Source: Vibrio spartinae (GTDB lineage Bacteria; Pseudomonadota; Gammaproteobacteria; Enterobacterales; Vibrionaceae). Taken from it: a stretch of 64,000 nucleotides of DNA. The stretch spans positions 177,001 through 241,000 of the forward strand of contig NZ_AP024907.1 in NCBI RefSeq assembly GCF_024347135.1. Direction: 5' to 3'. A program made the position numbers and the translations under genes. The notes beneath the pieces were generated by a model that ran no database searches, had not been told where the DNA came from, and saw only the letters and a list, made by a program, of their open reading frames with translations. Shown piece after piece: positions 27,762-39,057 of the stretch (positions are counted from its first letter, which is position 1; each line of letters begins with the position of its first letter).

Positions 27762-28964
27762 TTATCCTATTTTTTCACTGATAAGTGTCATGAGTGCCAG
27801 CGCCAGCTGAGATTTGGGAGCCAATGGTAGTTTTTGCTCCCCAGCGGGCCAGAACAGATGAAGTGCATTTTGATCGCTATTGAATCCCTGCCCGCTGACG
27901 GACACATCGTTTGCACAAATCATGTCCAGATTTTTACGCGTCATCTTCGAGCGGGCATACTGTTCAACCTGCTGGGTTTCTGCTGCAAAACCGACCGTAA
28001 ATGGTCGGTGAGTCGTCATCGCTGCCACAGCAGCGACAATATCTGGATTTTTGATCAGCGTGATGGTCATGGTATCGGAATCGTCAGTTTTCTTGATTTT
28101 TTGGTCGGCAATATCCGCAGGCCGATAGTCGGCAACCGCAGCACAACTGATAAAGACATCATGATGTGGGGCTTGCATCATCACCGCGTCATACATTGTG
28201 GCGGCACTGCTGACATCGATTCTTTGGGCACCAATCGGTGTCGATAAATGGGTTGGGCCAGCGATTAGCGTGACATCAGCACCGAGCTGGACTGCCGCTC
28301 TGGCTATCTCAAATCCCATTTTGCCGGAACTGTGATTGGTCATATAACGGACTGGATCGAGTGCTTCTCTGGTCGGGCCGGCAGTAATGAGCACCGATTT
28401 TCCTGCGAGTAACTTAGGTTGGAAAAATTGTTCACACAAATGAAGCAGTTGCATGGGCTCTAGCATACGTCCCGGTCCGACATCACCACAGGCTTGCTCA
28501 CCGGCATCCGGCCCCCAAATATGCATGCCAAACGATGCGAGAGTATCCAGATTTCTCTGGGTGGCAACATGACGATACATTTGCTGATTCATGGCCGGTG
28601 CAAGGGCGACGGGGGCTTGCGTTGCTAAAATAAGAGTGGAGAGTAAATCATTCCCCATACCTGCCGCGATACGGGCGATGAGGTCAGCACTGGCCGGTGC
28701 CAACACGATGAGGTCCGCCCATTTGGCCAGCTCGATATGACCCATTGAGCGTTCAGCTGCCGGATCCAGTAAACTGTCTGAGACGGGGTGGCCGGAAACA
28801 GCCTGCATGGTGAGCGGTGTAATGAAAGCTTTTGCTGCATCGGTCATGACGACTCTGATTTCTGCACCGTGTTCAATCAGACGGCGTGTCAGTTCTGCAC
28901 ACTTGTATGCAGCTATGCCGCCACTGATGCCCAGCAGTATTTTTTTTCCTGCCAATGTTTGCAT
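27762..28964 (-). CDS. coaBC: Bifunctional phosphopantothenoylcysteine decarboxylase/phosphopantothenate-cysteine ligase
   Basis: The 400-residue enzyme is required for coenzyme A synthesis. The N-terminal flavoprotein decarboxylase has [10 protein letters not shown], the active-site His in [16 protein letters not shown] context and PAMNQQMY. The C-terminal CoaB ligase has [22 protein letters not shown] and [11 protein letters not shown] 28964 gives [12 protein letters not shown], the normal start. Confidence 0.96.
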   Translation of the reverse strand: MQTLAGKKILLGISGGIAAYKCAELTRRLIEHGAEIRVVMTDAAKAFITPLTMQAVSGHPVSDSLLDPAAERSMGHIELAKWADLIVLAPASADLIARIAAGMGNDLLSTLILATQAPVALAPAMNQQMYRHVATQRNLDTLASFGMHIWGPDAGEQACGDVGPGRMLEPMQLLHLCEQFFQPKLLAGKSVLITAGPTREALDPVRYMTNHSSGKMGFEIARAAVQLGADVTLIAGPTHLSTPIGAQRIDVSSAATMYDAVMMQAPHHDVFISCAAVADYRPADIADQKIKKTDDSDTMTITLIKNPDIVAAVAAMTTHRPFTVGFAAETQQVEQYARSKMTRKNLDMICANDVSVSGQGFNSDQNALHLFWPAGEQKLPLAPKSQLALALMTLISEKIG

Positions 28965-29160
28965 GTTTTGATTCCTTAATCACCCTGCGCGCTATGCTAG
29001 CACAACTCCTGAAAAGATGTCAGAACTGTGTCAGAGGAACTCATCCGCTCAGCTTTTCATATTCAAATACTTGAGTATGAATCACAGATATTCATGCCGA
29101 TATGTGCAATAAGAAAGGTATTGATAAATCGTCAATCGATATAAGTAGATAAGGAATCTT

Positions 29161-30840
29161 ATGTTTAGTTCTCTTCGGAGCCGGACCAAGCTCCTCTTAG
29201 TTACTGTCATTCCTCTGATAGTTATTACAGCGATGATTACAATGGTGTATTACTGGAGTGGGATGGCTTCACTGAAGCAGGAGCTGGCACAATATCGACA
29301 AGAATTGGTAACTGGCCATAAAAATAAGCTGAAGGCTTACATCATGATGGGCACAACGGCTATCAAGTCTCTCTATGAGAGTGACCAACATGGTGAAAAT
29401 AAGGCTCGGGCAAAAGAAATATTAAAGTCGATGCGTTTTGATGATGATGGTTATTTCTTTGCTTATAACTCCCAAGGCGTCAATACACTTCATGCGATTA
29501 AGCCACAACTGGAAGGAAAGAACCTTTACAACATGAAAGATAGTAATGGTGTTCCCGTGATTGCCGGTTTAATTAAAGCCGCGAAATCGGGGGATGGGTT
29601 CCTCTATTTTTCATGGCATAAGCCCTCCCTAGATGCGCAAGCACCGAAGTTAGGTTATGCCGAATATCTGCCGAAATGGGATTGGGTGTTAGGCACCGGG
29701 GTTTACATTGATGATATTGATCGTCAAGTGGCGGCGTTTCAAAATAATCGGGAAAAACTGTTACATCAGCAGATGTGGTCTGCGATTGGATTATCGGTGG
29801 CTGGCCTGATATTAACAATTATTATTGTGAGCTGGTTAGTCGCTAAAGGCGTCGAGCCACTGCATCATATTCTGAAATCGTTGCAGGATGTGGCAGCAGG
29901 CGGCGGTGATTTGACTACTCGTTTGCATGTAGAAAGCCATGATGAAGTCGGTATGGTGGCCGAAGCATTTAACGCCTTCATGGATAAATTACACCCGCTG
30001 ATTTCAGATATCAGCCGCACAGAGCGTGATGTGGTCTCGGCTGTGAATGATCTGGATCAGCAGACGTCTCATTCAAATCAGAAGATGAATAGTCACTGTC
30101 AGGAAACCGATAAAGTCGTTACTGCGGTCACAGAAATGAGTGCCACAGCTCGCGAAGTTGCACTGAACACCAATTCAACCGCCCAGGCGATAGAGTCAGC
30201 GAATCAGCAGATTCATGAAGCACAGGATGAGGTGAATTTCGCGATTGAGGGCATTAGCAGTTTGGTGAAAGAGGTGAATCTGACTTCTGATGCTATCTCG
30301 GAATTGAGCCAACAAGCCGGAGACATCACACAGGTTCTGGATGTGATCGGGGAAATTGCTGAACAGACTAATTTACTGGCATTAAATGCTGCAATAGAAG
30401 CGGCACGAGCCGGGGAACAAGGACGAGGATTTGCTGTGGTTGCCGATGAAGTTCGCTCGCTTGCGAGTCGGACTCAGAATAGTACGCAAGAGATCGGTAA
30501 TATGCTGAGTTCGTTGAATCAAGGCGTGACTAAAGCGGTCAGTCGTATGCAAACAAGCCGTGAGCGGGGCGAAAAAACTGAACAAGAATCGGTTCGTATC
30601 AGAGAAAGTTTGTCCGGTATTTCTCAAGCGATTCGAACCATTCAGGATATGGGGATTCAGACCGCATCGGCCGCAGAGCAGCAAAGTGTGGTTTCTGAAG
30701 ATATCAACCAGAATCTAGTCGCGATTCAGCAGATTGTGAATGAGTTGAGCGATAATCTGCAACAGTCGGAATCAATCAGTAGCCGTCTGGCGCTATCTGG
30801 CAAGAAAATGGGAGATTTGGTCGGGCACTTTAAGATTTAA
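29161..30840 (+). CDS. Methyl-accepting chemotaxis protein with a single Cache domain
   Basis: The 559-residue inner-membrane receptor has a first membrane segment at about residues 12-33, a periplasmic sCache_2-type sensor (about 35-195, with [13 protein letters not shown] and [13 protein letters not shown]), a second membrane segment at about 203-225, HAMP, and the cytoplasmic signalling domain. The hairpin tip [20 protein letters not shown] is intact. No CheR-docking pentapeptide is seen at the C terminus (LVGHFKI). V. cholerae also has a receptor gene between coaBC and radC, so this is a conserved position. sCache_2 receptors often sense small organic acids; the ligand here is unknown. 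Confidence 0.93.
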   Translation: MFSSLRSRTKLLLVTVIPLIVITAMITMVYYWSGMASLKQELAQYRQELVTGHKNKLKAYIMMGTTAIKSLYESDQHGENKARAKEILKSMRFDDDGYFFAYNSQGVNTLHAIKPQLEGKNLYNMKDSNGVPVIAGLIKAAKSGDGFLYFSWHKPSLDAQAPKLGYAEYLPKWDWVLGTGVYIDDIDRQVAAFQNNREKLLHQQMWSAIGLSVAGLILTIIIVSWLVAKGVEPLHHILKSLQDVAAGGGDLTTRLHVESHDEVGMVAEAFNAFMDKLHPLISDISRTERDVVSAVNDLDQQTSHSNQKMNSHCQETDKVVTAVTEMSATAREVALNTNSTAQAIESANQQIHEAQDEVNFAIEGISSLVKEVNLTSDAISELSQQAGDITQVLDVIGEIAEQTNLLALNAAIEAARAGEQGRGFAVVADEVRSLASRTQNSTQEIGNMLSSLNQGVTKAVSRMQTSRERGEKTEQESVRIRESLSGISQAIRTIQDMGIQTASAAEQQSVVSEDINQNLVAIQQIVNELSDNLQQSESISSRLALSGKKMGDLVGHFKI

Positions 30841-30949
30841 CCGACATCACAATTGCAACTGATGTTGATATCTCTCGGATTTCTTATCAGCAAAGTTGAA
30901 TTCGGCTTTATCTTCAGTATTTGTATGGCAAACCGAGAGGAGCCATACA

Positions 30950-31624
30950 ATGAGCCTAAAATTCCTTCCTAAAGAGTCAATGCCACGGGAAAAGCTACTG
31001 TCCCGTGGCCCACATGCCCTGTCTGATGCTGAGCTATTGGCTATTTTCTTACGAACCGGTGTTGTCGGGATGAATGTCCTCGAATTAGCTGATTTCCTTT
31101 TACAGGAATTTGGTTCACTCCGTGAATTATTTTCAGCCCAGAAGAGTGTATTTTGCCGACATAAAGGTTTGGGAGAAGCGAAGTTTGTGCAAATTCAGGC
31201 AGTGTTAGAAATGGCCCAGCGTTATTTTTCGGAAACGATCCAAAGAGGGGATGCGCTGACGAGTCCGCAATATACCCGTCATTACTTATCGGGAATACTT
31301 CGGGACCGGCGCCGTGAAGCATTCTATGTACTGTTTCTGGATAACCAGAATCGGGTTATTTGCGGTGAAATTATGTTTGAAGGAACCATCAATGCTGCGA
31401 GTGTCTATCCGCGAGAGATCGTGACGCGAGCACTGCAGTATCATGCTGCATCAGTGATTGTGGCACATAATCATCCGTCTGGCGTTGCGGAACCCAGCCA
31501 AGCTGATCGACATATTACGCGACGGATTATCGATGCTTTGGCGCTGGTGGATATCCGCGTATTGGATCATTTTGTCATCGGTGATGGCGAGATTGTGTCT
31601 TTTGCTGAGCGAGGCTGGATTTAG
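30950..31624 (+). CDS. radC: RadC-like JAB-domain protein
   Basis: The 224-residue protein has the metal-binding JAMM motif [16 protein letters not shown] and an N-terminal helix-hairpin-helix region. ATG 30950 follows GAGAGGAG at good spacing; the in-frame sequence upstream back to 30896 is non-homologous. Its role in repair is disputed. It lies just upstream of rpmB-rpmG as in other gammaproteobacteria. Confidence 0.94.
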   Translation: MSLKFLPKESMPREKLLSRGPHALSDAELLAIFLRTGVVGMNVLELADFLLQEFGSLRELFSAQKSVFCRHKGLGEAKFVQIQAVLEMAQRYFSETIQRGDALTSPQYTRHYLSGILRDRRREAFYVLFLDNQNRVICGEIMFEGTINAASVYPREIVTRALQYHAASVIVAHNHPSGVAEPSQADRHITRRIIDALALVDIRVLDHFVIGDGEIVSFAERGWI

Positions 31625-31988
31625 TATTGATTGAGGCTTGGTTTCGGCAGATGGTGAACGGTTTATGGTGATTTTGCGAGGAAGTTGCCGCTTTCGGTTG
31701 ATTTGATGGTTTTCGCGCAAGTTTTTAGTTGTGAGAACAGGAGATTCTGTTATCATTCGGCCACTAAATTTTCAACCTATTATCAGCTCGGCGATGAAAA
31801 AGATCCCATGATCTGCAAAAAAGGATCTGTTCGGGTCTTGAGCAATGCACATCAAGTTAGTATAATGCGCGACCTTTGATAGCCTTGTATGGATTTTCCA
31901 TAATGGTTTTAAACCTCACCCTTCAACATGGAGAGAGGTTCGGCCACCAAGGTTGATATCGAGCTGAAACGATTTGGAGAAGACATTC
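31625..31988 (+). promoter_or_regulatory. radC-rpmB intergenic region with a strong promoter
   Basis: This 364-base stretch has no supported gene. It contains a near-consensus promoter: TTGAGC at 31838-31843 and TATAAT at 31861-31866, exactly 17 bases apart. Transcription should start near 31873, giving a leader of about 115 bases before rpmB, in which feedback control by ribosomal protein is possible. Confidence 0.75.
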
Positions 31989-32225
31989 ATGTCCCGAGTA
32001 TGCCAAGTAACTGGTAAGCGTCCTGTAGCGGGGAACAACCGTTCGCACGCACGTAATGCTACTAAGCGTCGTTTTCTGCCGAACCTACAAACTCATCGTT
32101 TCTGGGTAGAGAGCGAAAAACGTTTTGTTAAACTGCGCCTGACTGCGAAAGGTATGCGTATCATTGACAAGAAAGGCATTGATGCTGTTCTTGCTGATAT
32201 TCGTACCCGCGGCGAAAACGTTTAA
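31989..32225 (+). CDS. rpmB: Large-subunit ribosomal protein bL28
   Basis: The 78-residue protein begins [20 protein letters not shown], the standard L28 N terminus, and ends with DIRTRGENV. It lacks CXXC pairs, so it is the zinc-independent type. A GGAGA lies upstream of ATG 31989. It is followed 13 nt later by rpmG. Confidence 0.97.
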   Translation: MSRVCQVTGKRPVAGNNRSHARNATKRRFLPNLQTHRFWVESEKRFVKLRLTAKGMRIIDKKGIDAVLADIRTRGENV

Positions 32226-32238
32226 GAGGAATTGAGCA

Positions 32239-32406
32239 ATGGCTAAAGGCATTCGTGAAAAAATTCGTCTGGTATCATCTGCTGGTACTGGTCATTTTTA
32301 CACTACTGACAAGAACAAGCGCAACATGCCAGGTAAATTTGAGATCAAAAAGTTTGATCCAGTGGTTCGCCAGCACGTTGTTTACAAAGAAGCTAAAATC
32401 AAGTAA
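32239..32406 (+). CDS. rpmG: Large-subunit ribosomal protein bL33
   Basis: This 55-residue gene starts [20 protein letters not shown] and ends with VVYKEAKIK. There are no cysteine pairs, so it is the zinc-free form. AAGAGGAATTGAGC before the ATG supplies the ribosome binding site. It forms the rpmB-rpmG operon and is followed by a terminator. Confidence 0.97.
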   Translation: MAKGIREKIRLVSSAGTGHFYTTDKNKRNMPGKFEIKKFDPVVRQHVVYKEAKIK

Positions 32407-32432
32407 TTGAACTGCTTTTTGTAAGTGTTATA

Positions 32433-32457
32433 AAACCCAGCTTCGGCTGGGTTTTTT
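32433..32457 (+). terminator. rpmBG terminator
   Basis: AACCCAGC-TTCG-GCTGGGTT followed by a T-run is a textbook UUCG tetraloop terminator about 30 nt after the rpmG stop. Confidence 0.93.
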
Positions 32458-32544
32458 ATTACCTCCTATCTACCTTTTTTCTGCGAAAGATCATAGGATG
32501 GACGGATATATCGATAAGCGACAATATCTGTTGAGAGTGACCTG

Positions 32545-33048
32545 ATGAAGGATCGAAAACGGCGTTGGAATAATTATCTGATTCTGGCGGTGATTTTATT
32601 TATCGTCATTTTGAATCTACCATCCATGATTAAAGATTATCTTTTACCCCACGAAGTGCAGAGCAATCCATCGCTTCTCAATCCCCAATTGACGATAACT
32701 TCGATACACACTCAGCCTTGGTCGCTGGTGCGTGATCCGAATGGCGACTGGACATCTACGGTGCCATTTAATATTTCAGCGCTGGAACTGGTACAACGGT
32801 GGCGGAATCTGGTTGGTACGCCGGTTGATGATAAGACTTACCACTCATTGTCCGATAAGCTGAATGATCCCGGAACGGTTGAAGTCTGGTATGAAGAACA
32901 AGAAGAGCCGCAGCGGATTACCTATTATCGTTTCCCGCAGTTTTGGTTATTGAAAAACTGGCAAGAACACTGGATTGCTATCAGCGTGGAAGACCATTAT
33001 CTGTTTCCATCGATTATCACCGAATCATCAGTGCAGCAGGAGAATTGA
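32545..33048 (+). CDS. Uncharacterised single-span membrane protein upstream of mutM
   Basis: The 167-residue protein has a basic N terminus ([10 protein letters not shown]), one hydrophobic segment at about residues 11-27 and a remaining domain that should face the periplasm. I see no known domain. A protein of this type sits in the same place in other vibrios, so it is a conserved hypothetical. Its stop lies 1 nt before the mutM start, which suggests translational coupling. No function is assigned. Confidence 0.8.
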   Translation: MKDRKRRWNNYLILAVILFIVILNLPSMIKDYLLPHEVQSNPSLLNPQLTITSIHTQPWSLVRDPNGDWTSTVPFNISALELVQRWRNLVGTPVDDKTYHSLSDKLNDPGTVEVWYEEQEEPQRITYYRFPQFWLLKNWQEHWIAISVEDHYLFPSIITESSVQQEN

Positions 33049-33049
33049 A

Positions 33050-33859
33050 ATGCCGGAGTTACCGGAAGTTGAGGTAAGCCGACTGGGGATTAGTCCTTTT
33101 TTGGTGGGCGAGCAAGTGAAATCTGTGAGTGTGCGAACACCGAAACTCCGCTGGGAAATTCCCTTTGAATTGCAGCAGATTACGGGGCAAGTGATTCGGC
33201 GGGTTCATCGCAGAGCCAAATACCTCTTGTTGGAAACCGATGTCGGAACTGCGATTATCCATTTGGGAATGTCAGGCTCTTTGCGAGTGTTGGACGTTTC
33301 GCTTCCGCCCGGCAAACACGACCATGTCGATCTGTTTATGATGAACGGGAAAGTGCTGCGCTATAACGATCCGAGACGCTTTGGTGCGTGGTTATGGGCA
33401 GAGAAGGGCATGACTCATTCGGTGTTCGATAATCTTGGCCCGGAGCCGCTTTCTGATGAACTGACTGCTGAGTATATGGCCGCGAGAGCGAAAGGAAGAC
33501 GAGTAACAGTCAAACAGTTTATTATGGACAATAAAGTGGTGGTTGGTGTCGGGAATATTTATGCCAATGAGTCTTTGTTTACCACTGGGGTTCGACCAAC
33601 CCGTGAGGCCGGTTCACTGACGATGCATGAATGGGAAACGCTGGTGACAGAGATTAAAGCTGTCCTGGCCCATTCGATTCAACAAGGTGGCACGACCTTG
33701 AAAGACTTTGCGCAAACGGATGGGAAACCCGGTTACTTTGCTCAGGAACTCCGTGTTTACGGGAAAGAAGGGGAGCCGTGTCCCGAATGTGGTCAAGCGA
33801 TCGTGGCACAGAAGATCGGACAACGGAATACCTTTTATTGTCCTCTCTGTCAAAAATAG
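33050..33859 (+). CDS. mutM: Formamidopyrimidine-DNA glycosylase
   Basis: The 269-residue base-excision enzyme removes 8-oxoguanine. The catalytic PELPEVE start, [16 protein letters not shown] helix-two-turn-helix and C-terminal zinc finger CPECGQ...CPLC are all present. The start at 33050 is fixed because Pro2 is the catalytic residue; CAGGAG lies upstream. It is convergent with coaD, 10 nt apart. Confidence 0.97.
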   Translation: MPELPEVEVSRLGISPFLVGEQVKSVSVRTPKLRWEIPFELQQITGQVIRRVHRRAKYLLLETDVGTAIIHLGMSGSLRVLDVSLPPGKHDHVDLFMMNGKVLRYNDPRRFGAWLWAEKGMTHSVFDNLGPEPLSDELTAEYMAARAKGRRVTVKQFIMDNKVVVGVGNIYANESLFTTGVRPTREAGSLTMHEWETLVTEIKAVLAHSIQQGGTTLKDFAQTDGKPGYFAQELRVYGKEGEPCPECGQAIVAQKIGQRNTFYCPLCQK

Positions 33860-33869
33860 GGATCTGCCG

Positions 33870-34370
<501 letters not shown>

Positions 34371-34533
34371 TTATCTCAACAGTTAAACAGCATGCCTTAG
34401 GTATATACCGAAGGCGGCTCAAAATGCAACGTTTGTCAGAGTATCTGACACTCACGCTATAGTAACAAAAAGGCTCAAAATAACCTATTGATGTCCGTCT
34501 GATCGATGCGATGTGACGGAATAAGAGTTTGAA

Positions 34534-35598
34534 ATGAAAAAAATACTTGTCATTCGTAATGATAAAATCGGCGATTTTATGCTGGCATGGCCGAGTTTTG
34601 CAATGCTCAAAGCATCGATTCCCGATTGTCACATTACTGCGTTGGTGCCTCGTTATACCATCGCGCTTGCCGAATTATGCCCGTGGATTGATGCTGTACT
34701 TGAAGACCCGACTAAAAAGGGGGCCGCATCATCTCAACAAGCGCTGATTGAAGAAATCCGCCAGCGTCACTTTGATGCGTCGATTAACTTATTTTCGACA
34801 ACGTACAATGCGTTGTTGGTCTGGAAGGCGAAGATTCCATACCGAATGGCCCCGGCGACGAAATTGGCACAGGTGTTTTACAACCACCGGGTAAAGCAGA
34901 AACGTTCTCAGTCCGCGAAACCTGAATTTGAATATAATCTGGATTTGATTCGCGCTTTTTTACAGGATCATCAGATATCTGTGGTTGAGCCGCAGCCACC
35001 TTATCTGACTTTTACGCCATCAGAGCTTGCCAAACAAAAAGACAAACTTGCTGCACAGCTGGGAATTTGTTCTGCCAAACCATGGCTGTTTGTTCATGCG
35101 GGAAGTGGCGGCTCAGCCAATAACCTGTCTCTCCGGCAGTATAGTCAGTTGATCGATGGGATGAACGGTGATTTTGAGGTGGTGTTGACTGCAGGGCCGG
35201 GAGAGGAAGAGAAAGCCTATCAACTCCAATTATTGATTAATCATCAAGGTGAAAAAGCCGTTGTCTATCATAAGAATGATGGGTTGGTCGATTTCGCCAG
35301 ATCAATTGCTTGCGCGAGCCTTTTTATTGCAGGATCTACGGGGCCTTTGCACATCGCTGCTGCGATTGATGTTGCGACGATTGGTTTCTTTCCTGCCAAG
35401 CGTTCGGCAACACCATTACGTTGGTATCCGTTGAATTCACAAGGGCGTCATTTATCCGTTGCCCCGCCGATGAGCGGTGGTCAATCGCAACAGGAAGATA
35501 TGAGCCAAATTCAAATTGAGTCGCTTTTGAGTGATATCAATGCTTGGGGGGCGCCGTATTTGTCCTTATCCACAGATCAGCGTATTTCACAAATGTAG
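34534..35598 (+). CDS. Glycosyltransferase family 9 (heptosyltransferase-like)
   Basis: The 354-residue product starts [20 protein letters not shown], the GT9 nucleotide-sugar fold signature, and has [11 protein letters not shown] and [14 protein letters not shown] in the C-terminal half. It likely adds a heptose to the LPS core in the cytoplasm; acceptor and linkage are unknown. It is the first of several GT9 genes in the locus. Its last 62 bases overlap the end of the convergent WaaE-like gene. Confidence 0.88.
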   Translation: MKKILVIRNDKIGDFMLAWPSFAMLKASIPDCHITALVPRYTIALAELCPWIDAVLEDPTKKGAASSQQALIEEIRQRHFDASINLFSTTYNALLVWKAKIPYRMAPATKLAQVFYNHRVKQKRSQSAKPEFEYNLDLIRAFLQDHQISVVEPQPPYLTFTPSELAKQKDKLAAQLGICSAKPWLFVHAGSGGSANNLSLRQYSQLIDGMNGDFEVVLTAGPGEEEKAYQLQLLINHQGEKAVVYHKNDGLVDFARSIACASLFIAGSTGPLHIAAAIDVATIGFFPAKRSATPLRWYPLNSQGRHLSVAPPMSGGQSQQEDMSQIQIESLLSDINAWGAPYLSLSTDQRISQM

Positions 35599-36316
35599 AA
35601 TGTGCCGAAAGTAGGGACAGAAGCAATCCCTGCTTTCCATCTAAAAAACCGGCTTTGATCACATACATTTTTACAAAACATCCGAGTGCATGCATGAGAC
35701 CTTGGCTGAGACTGCTTTTTTTACCGCGTTGTTGGCGCTGTTCTGCCCACGCTTTCGCATATCCGGCTGATTTGACCAGATAGTGATGCATATCGTCGTA
35801 AGTGTAGTGAATTGCGTCACCGGAAAGGGTTTTGACATGCATGGATGATGTCACTTCGACTTTTTCATGCACCAATGCATCGTTGTACTGGGTCAGCCGG
35901 GTTGGATAGAGACGCAAGACTTTATCCGGATACCAACCACAGTGACGGATGAACCGACCAAACACCCAACTTAACCGCGATATTTGATAGATGGTATTGG
36001 GTTGATTTGTTTTCACCGCGTCTTGAATGCTGCGGCGAAGTTCTGGTGTGATTCGTTCATCGGCATCTAACCATAAGACATAATCTGATTCGACATACGA
36101 TTGTGCGAGACGACGCTGAGGCCCGAATCCCGGCCAGTCGGTATTCGAAAAGAATTTATCGGTAAACTGCCGGGCAACCTGTGCGGTTTCATCGGTACTC
36201 CCTGAATCGAGAATGACAATCTCATCGACCCAGTCCTGAACCGTTTTTAGACAGGCTTCCAGATGCTTGGCTTCATTTTTCACAATAAGGGCCACGGCTA
36301 AGGTTGGTTGTGTCAC
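35537..36316 (-). CDS. waaE: WaaE/KdtX-like family 2 glycosyltransferase (core glucosyltransferase)
   Basis: About 259 residues with the GT2 start [18 protein letters not shown], then [13 protein letters not shown], and LWLDADERI. This matches WaaE/LgtF-type enzymes that add beta-1,4-glucose to heptose I. GTG 36316 has GGAGA 9 nt upstream and gives the family start. An alternative GTG at 36436 overlaps the previous stop as GTGA and would add 40 non-homologous residues. Its 3' end overlaps the convergent heptosyltransferase gene by 62 bases. Confidence 0.82.
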   Translation of the reverse strand: MTQPTLAVALIVKNEAKHLEACLKTVQDWVDEIVILDSGSTDETAQVARQFTDKFFSNTDWPGFGPQRRLAQSYVESDYVLWLDADERITPELRRSIQDAVKTNQPNTIYQISRLSWVFGRFIRHCGWYPDKVLRLYPTRLTQYNDALVHEKVEVTSSMHVKTLSGDAIHYTYDDMHHYLVKSAGYAKAWAEQRQQRGKKSSLSQGLMHALGCFVKMYVIKAGFLDGKQGLLLSLLSAHSTFVKYADLWIRTNTAPPKH

Positions 36317-36432
36317 GATGATATGTCTCCGTTGAGATGATGTTATTGTTCGAGTCGGTTGTTGTCCGATGATAGCAGGATACTGATATTTGTCTTTAAG
36401 TGGTTTGTCCGTCGATTCGGGCGAGATTTTAC

Positions 36433-37503
36433 TCACAGGTGAAAATCTTTCACCGCCTTCTCAAACATTTGAATGACTTGCGTTGCCTGAATCCGACACA
36501 TGGCTGATTTATCTTTGACACGGGCACGCCAGTTTAACGCAGCGATGGTTTTACCGGTTTCCGCTTGAATCGCTTCTTCATAGGCAGACACCACATAATT
36601 CTGATAACAATAAGGCCCGGTTCGTTGTGGGTTATGGTGGGCATACAAGCCGATAACCGGCGTCCCCATGGCATTGGCCATATGAGTAGGGCCGGTGTCC
36701 GGTGCAATCACCAGATCGCTGTGATCTAACAAAGCCAGCATCTGTTTCAAGGTGCTGTGACCGACTAGATTGGTCACCGGAAAATCGACCAGACCAAGTA
36801 TCTGGTTAGCTAAATCAAGCTCAACTTGCGCGGGGGAACCGGCAAGGATGATATGCCAGCCCTGCTCATGCTCATGCTCATGCTCATGGATATATCGCAT
36901 GACTTCAGCGTAGCCGGCGGCTGTCCAGTTTTTGTAGGCCTTACTGGCTCCGGGAACGATCACCAGATTCCGTTTGTCTTGACTGAGTTGTTGCGTTGCC
37001 CATTGCTGGTCATGGTGGCTGTAAGTGAGTGTCCACTTTGGTGTGATATCCCGAATACCAATATATTGCGCAAAAGCAAGCAGGCCATCCAGTACATGGG
37101 GTTTGTCCGGGGAAGGGACGTGCTGATTGGTAAACCAAGTTTGGCAGTCTTGACTGCGTGTAGCATCGAAGCCTAGCTTATAGGTTGCTTTGATTCCCAG
37201 CGTTGCCACACTGGCTCTAAATGCATACTGCATATGAAGGAGCGCATCAAATCGTTCCCCTTTCAGGGCTGCCCAGAGCTGTCGGTAGGCTTGCCAGCCT
37301 TGCTTTTTATCAAACACAATGAGGTTGATATTGTCGAGACCAGCCAGTAATTGAGCTTCTAATCGACCGGTAATCCAAGTGATTTTGGTTTCAGGCCACT
37401 GGTGTTGAATGGCTTGAACCGCTGCAACGGCATTGCACACATCACCAATGGCAGACAGACGCAGGATACATATCGATCGAGGGGCGGAATCAAATAACGC
37501 CAT
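36433..37503 (-). CDS. Glycosyltransferase family 9 (heptosyltransferase-like)
   Basis: About 356 residues from ATG 37503: [40 protein letters not shown] and [20 protein letters not shown] are GT9 hallmarks. It probably acts on the core oligosaccharide. An in-frame hexamer repeat encodes His-Glu four times at about residues 206-213, just before [10 protein letters not shown]. In-frame sequence continues upstream of 37503 but is not homologous and runs into the divergent kdkA promoter area. Confidence 0.86.
   Translation of the reverse strand: MALFDSAPRSICILRLSAIGDVCNAVAAVQAIQHQWPETKITWITGRLEAQLLAGLDNINLIVFDKKQGWQAYRQLWAALKGERFDALLHMQYAFRASVATLGIKATYKLGFDATRSQDCQTWFTNQHVPSPDKPHVLDGLLAFAQYIGIRDITPKWTLTYSHHDQQWATQQLSQDKRNLVIVPGASKAYKNWTAAGYAEVMRYIHEHEHEHEQGWHIILAGSPAQVELDLANQILGLVDFPVTNLVGHSTLKQMLALLDHSDLVIAPDTGPTHMANAMGTPVIGLYAHHNPQRTGPYCYQNYVVSAYEEAIQAETGKTIAALNWRARVKDKSAMCRIQATQVIQMFEKAVKDFHL
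36865..36888 (-). repeat. Hexanucleotide repeat (CTCATG)4 inside a GT9 gene
   Basis: Four perfect CTCATG units run at 36865-36888 on the plus strand. On the coding strand they read as alternating His and Glu codons. The six-base unit keeps the frame when copy number changes. Confidence 0.9.
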
Positions 37504-37603
37504 AATGAACACTATAAAGCAATGAGAGTTGTTCGGAATTATGCAGAGATGGGAAGAAAATGTAAAATGCCGATTGAGTGAAGTTTTAATCATTGGATAG
37601 GCC

Positions 37604-38320
37604 GTGAAAACGTTTGAAAAAGATAAGCTACGGGTGTGGTATGACGAGGCATTGTTATCAGTGTCTCCGGAGCAATGTTTTGATGCTGGTTTCTGGCAGC
37701 AGCAGGATAAGATTGTCGGCCAGGCCTTTGGCAGAGGGACGACATGGTTTATCCAACTCGATAACATTCAAGGGGCATTACGGCATTATCGACGGGGCGG
37801 GTTGTTTGGCCGGCTCGTTCGTGATCATTACCTTTTTTATCAATGGGATAAAACCAGAAGTTACCAAGAATTTCAGATGTTAAACCATCTGAGAAATGCA
37901 GGCGTGAATGTACCGCGTCCTATTGCGGCCAGAGCGGTGAAAAAGCATGTATGCTATCAAGCCGATTTAATCACGGAAAAGATTCCCAATGCTCGTGATT
38001 TGGTGACGCTTCTTCAAGAAAATGCATTACATGATGGAATGTATGTAAAAATCGGGCGAGAGATTCGTAAAATGCACTATGCTCAAGTCAATCATACCGA
38101 TTTAAATATTCACAATATTTTGATCGATGATCGGGAACGAGTTTGGATTATTGACTTTGATAAGTGTGTTATTTGTGTCGGTCAGGGTTGGCAATCTGAC
38201 AATATACAACGACTTTCGCGCTCTTTTAAGAAAGAGCAGCTCAAGCACAACATTTTTTTCAGTGAGCATTCATGGCAAGCGTTGATGAGTGGTTACTTAC
38301 AGCAGATGACAGAGTCATGA
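37604..38320 (+). CDS. kdkA: 3-deoxy-D-manno-octulosonic acid kinase
   Basis: The 238-residue kinase phosphorylates Kdo at O-4 of lipid A-Kdo. It has the small kinase fold with HTDLNIHNILID (catalytic loop) and WIIDFDKC (metal-binding Asp), as in Haemophilus and Vibrio KdkA. Vibrio LPS carries a single phosphorylated Kdo, which fits. The start is GTG 37604. Its stop overlaps the next ATG as ATGA. Confidence 0.92.
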   Translation: MKTFEKDKLRVWYDEALLSVSPEQCFDAGFWQQQDKIVGQAFGRGTTWFIQLDNIQGALRHYRRGGLFGRLVRDHYLFYQWDKTRSYQEFQMLNHLRNAGVNVPRPIAARAVKKHVCYQADLITEKIPNARDLVTLLQENALHDGMYVKIGREIRKMHYAQVNHTDLNIHNILIDDRERVWIIDFDKCVICVGQGWQSDNIQRLSRSFKKEQLKHNIFFSEHSWQALMSGYLQQMTES

Positions 38321-39057
38321 AAATTTATGTAATTAATTTGGCAAGAGCACAGGAACGACGGGTAAGAGCTGAGCAATGTTTATCGCAACTGAATGTTGAT
38401 TTTGAGTTTTTTGATGCCGTTGACGGGGGGGAGGGGTTACCACCAGCGTTAGCATCTAAGCCCAATGATGCCTATCGAATCCGCTACCGGGGCAGAGTGC
38501 TAACACCGGGAGAAAAAGGTGTTTATGCCAGCCATTTTTTATTATGGCAAAAATGTATTGCACTAGATGAGCCCATTGCCATCTTTGAAGATGACTTTTT
38601 ACCAACTCAATTTTTTAACCAAGTGATTGAGCGTCTTCCTTCGTTACATAAAAAATATGATTATTTGCGTATAGAGTCACAAGATAGTCACGTCCAGGGG
38701 ACAATGATTGAAAGTACTCACGATGGTTTTCAGGTGGTGATGTGGAATGATAATCAAGGGGGAGCGAGAGGCTATAGTCTTACCCCATCAGCTGCGAAAC
38801 AGTTTGTTGAACATAGTGATGAATGGCTATGTGCTGTCGATAATTTTATTGGTGAGTCATATCGGCATAATGTCCCGGCTATGGGTGTGGTTCCTTACGC
38901 TGTCTTCAATCCGTCGGATATGGAGAGCCACGTACAGAATGTTGTCACTCGACCCAAAATTAATGTAATAAATAAAATATTCAGGGAGTTGAATCGAGTC
39001 TATCGAGGGACTTATCTATGGCTGTGGAATATCCGATATTTAAGAAGTTATCGATAA
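38317..39057 (+). CDS. Glycosyltransferase family 25 (LPS core)
   Basis: About 246 residues: MKIYVINLARAQERR, LTPGEKGVYASHFLLWQKC and IAIFEDDFLP with its acidic metal site are typical of GT25 LPS transferases. Family members often transfer galactose or glucose to the outer core. ATG 38317 overlaps the kdkA stop. The last 10 bases overlap the convergent waaA end. Confidence 0.86.
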   Translation: MKIYVINLARAQERRVRAEQCLSQLNVDFEFFDAVDGGEGLPPALASKPNDAYRIRYRGRVLTPGEKGVYASHFLLWQKCIALDEPIAIFEDDFLPTQFFNQVIERLPSLHKKYDYLRIESQDSHVQGTMIESTHDGFQVVMWNDNQGGARGYSLTPSAAKQFVEHSDEWLCAVDNFIGESYRHNVPAMGVVPYAVFNPSDMESHVQNVVTRPKINVINKIFRELNRVYRGTYLWLWNIRYLRSYR

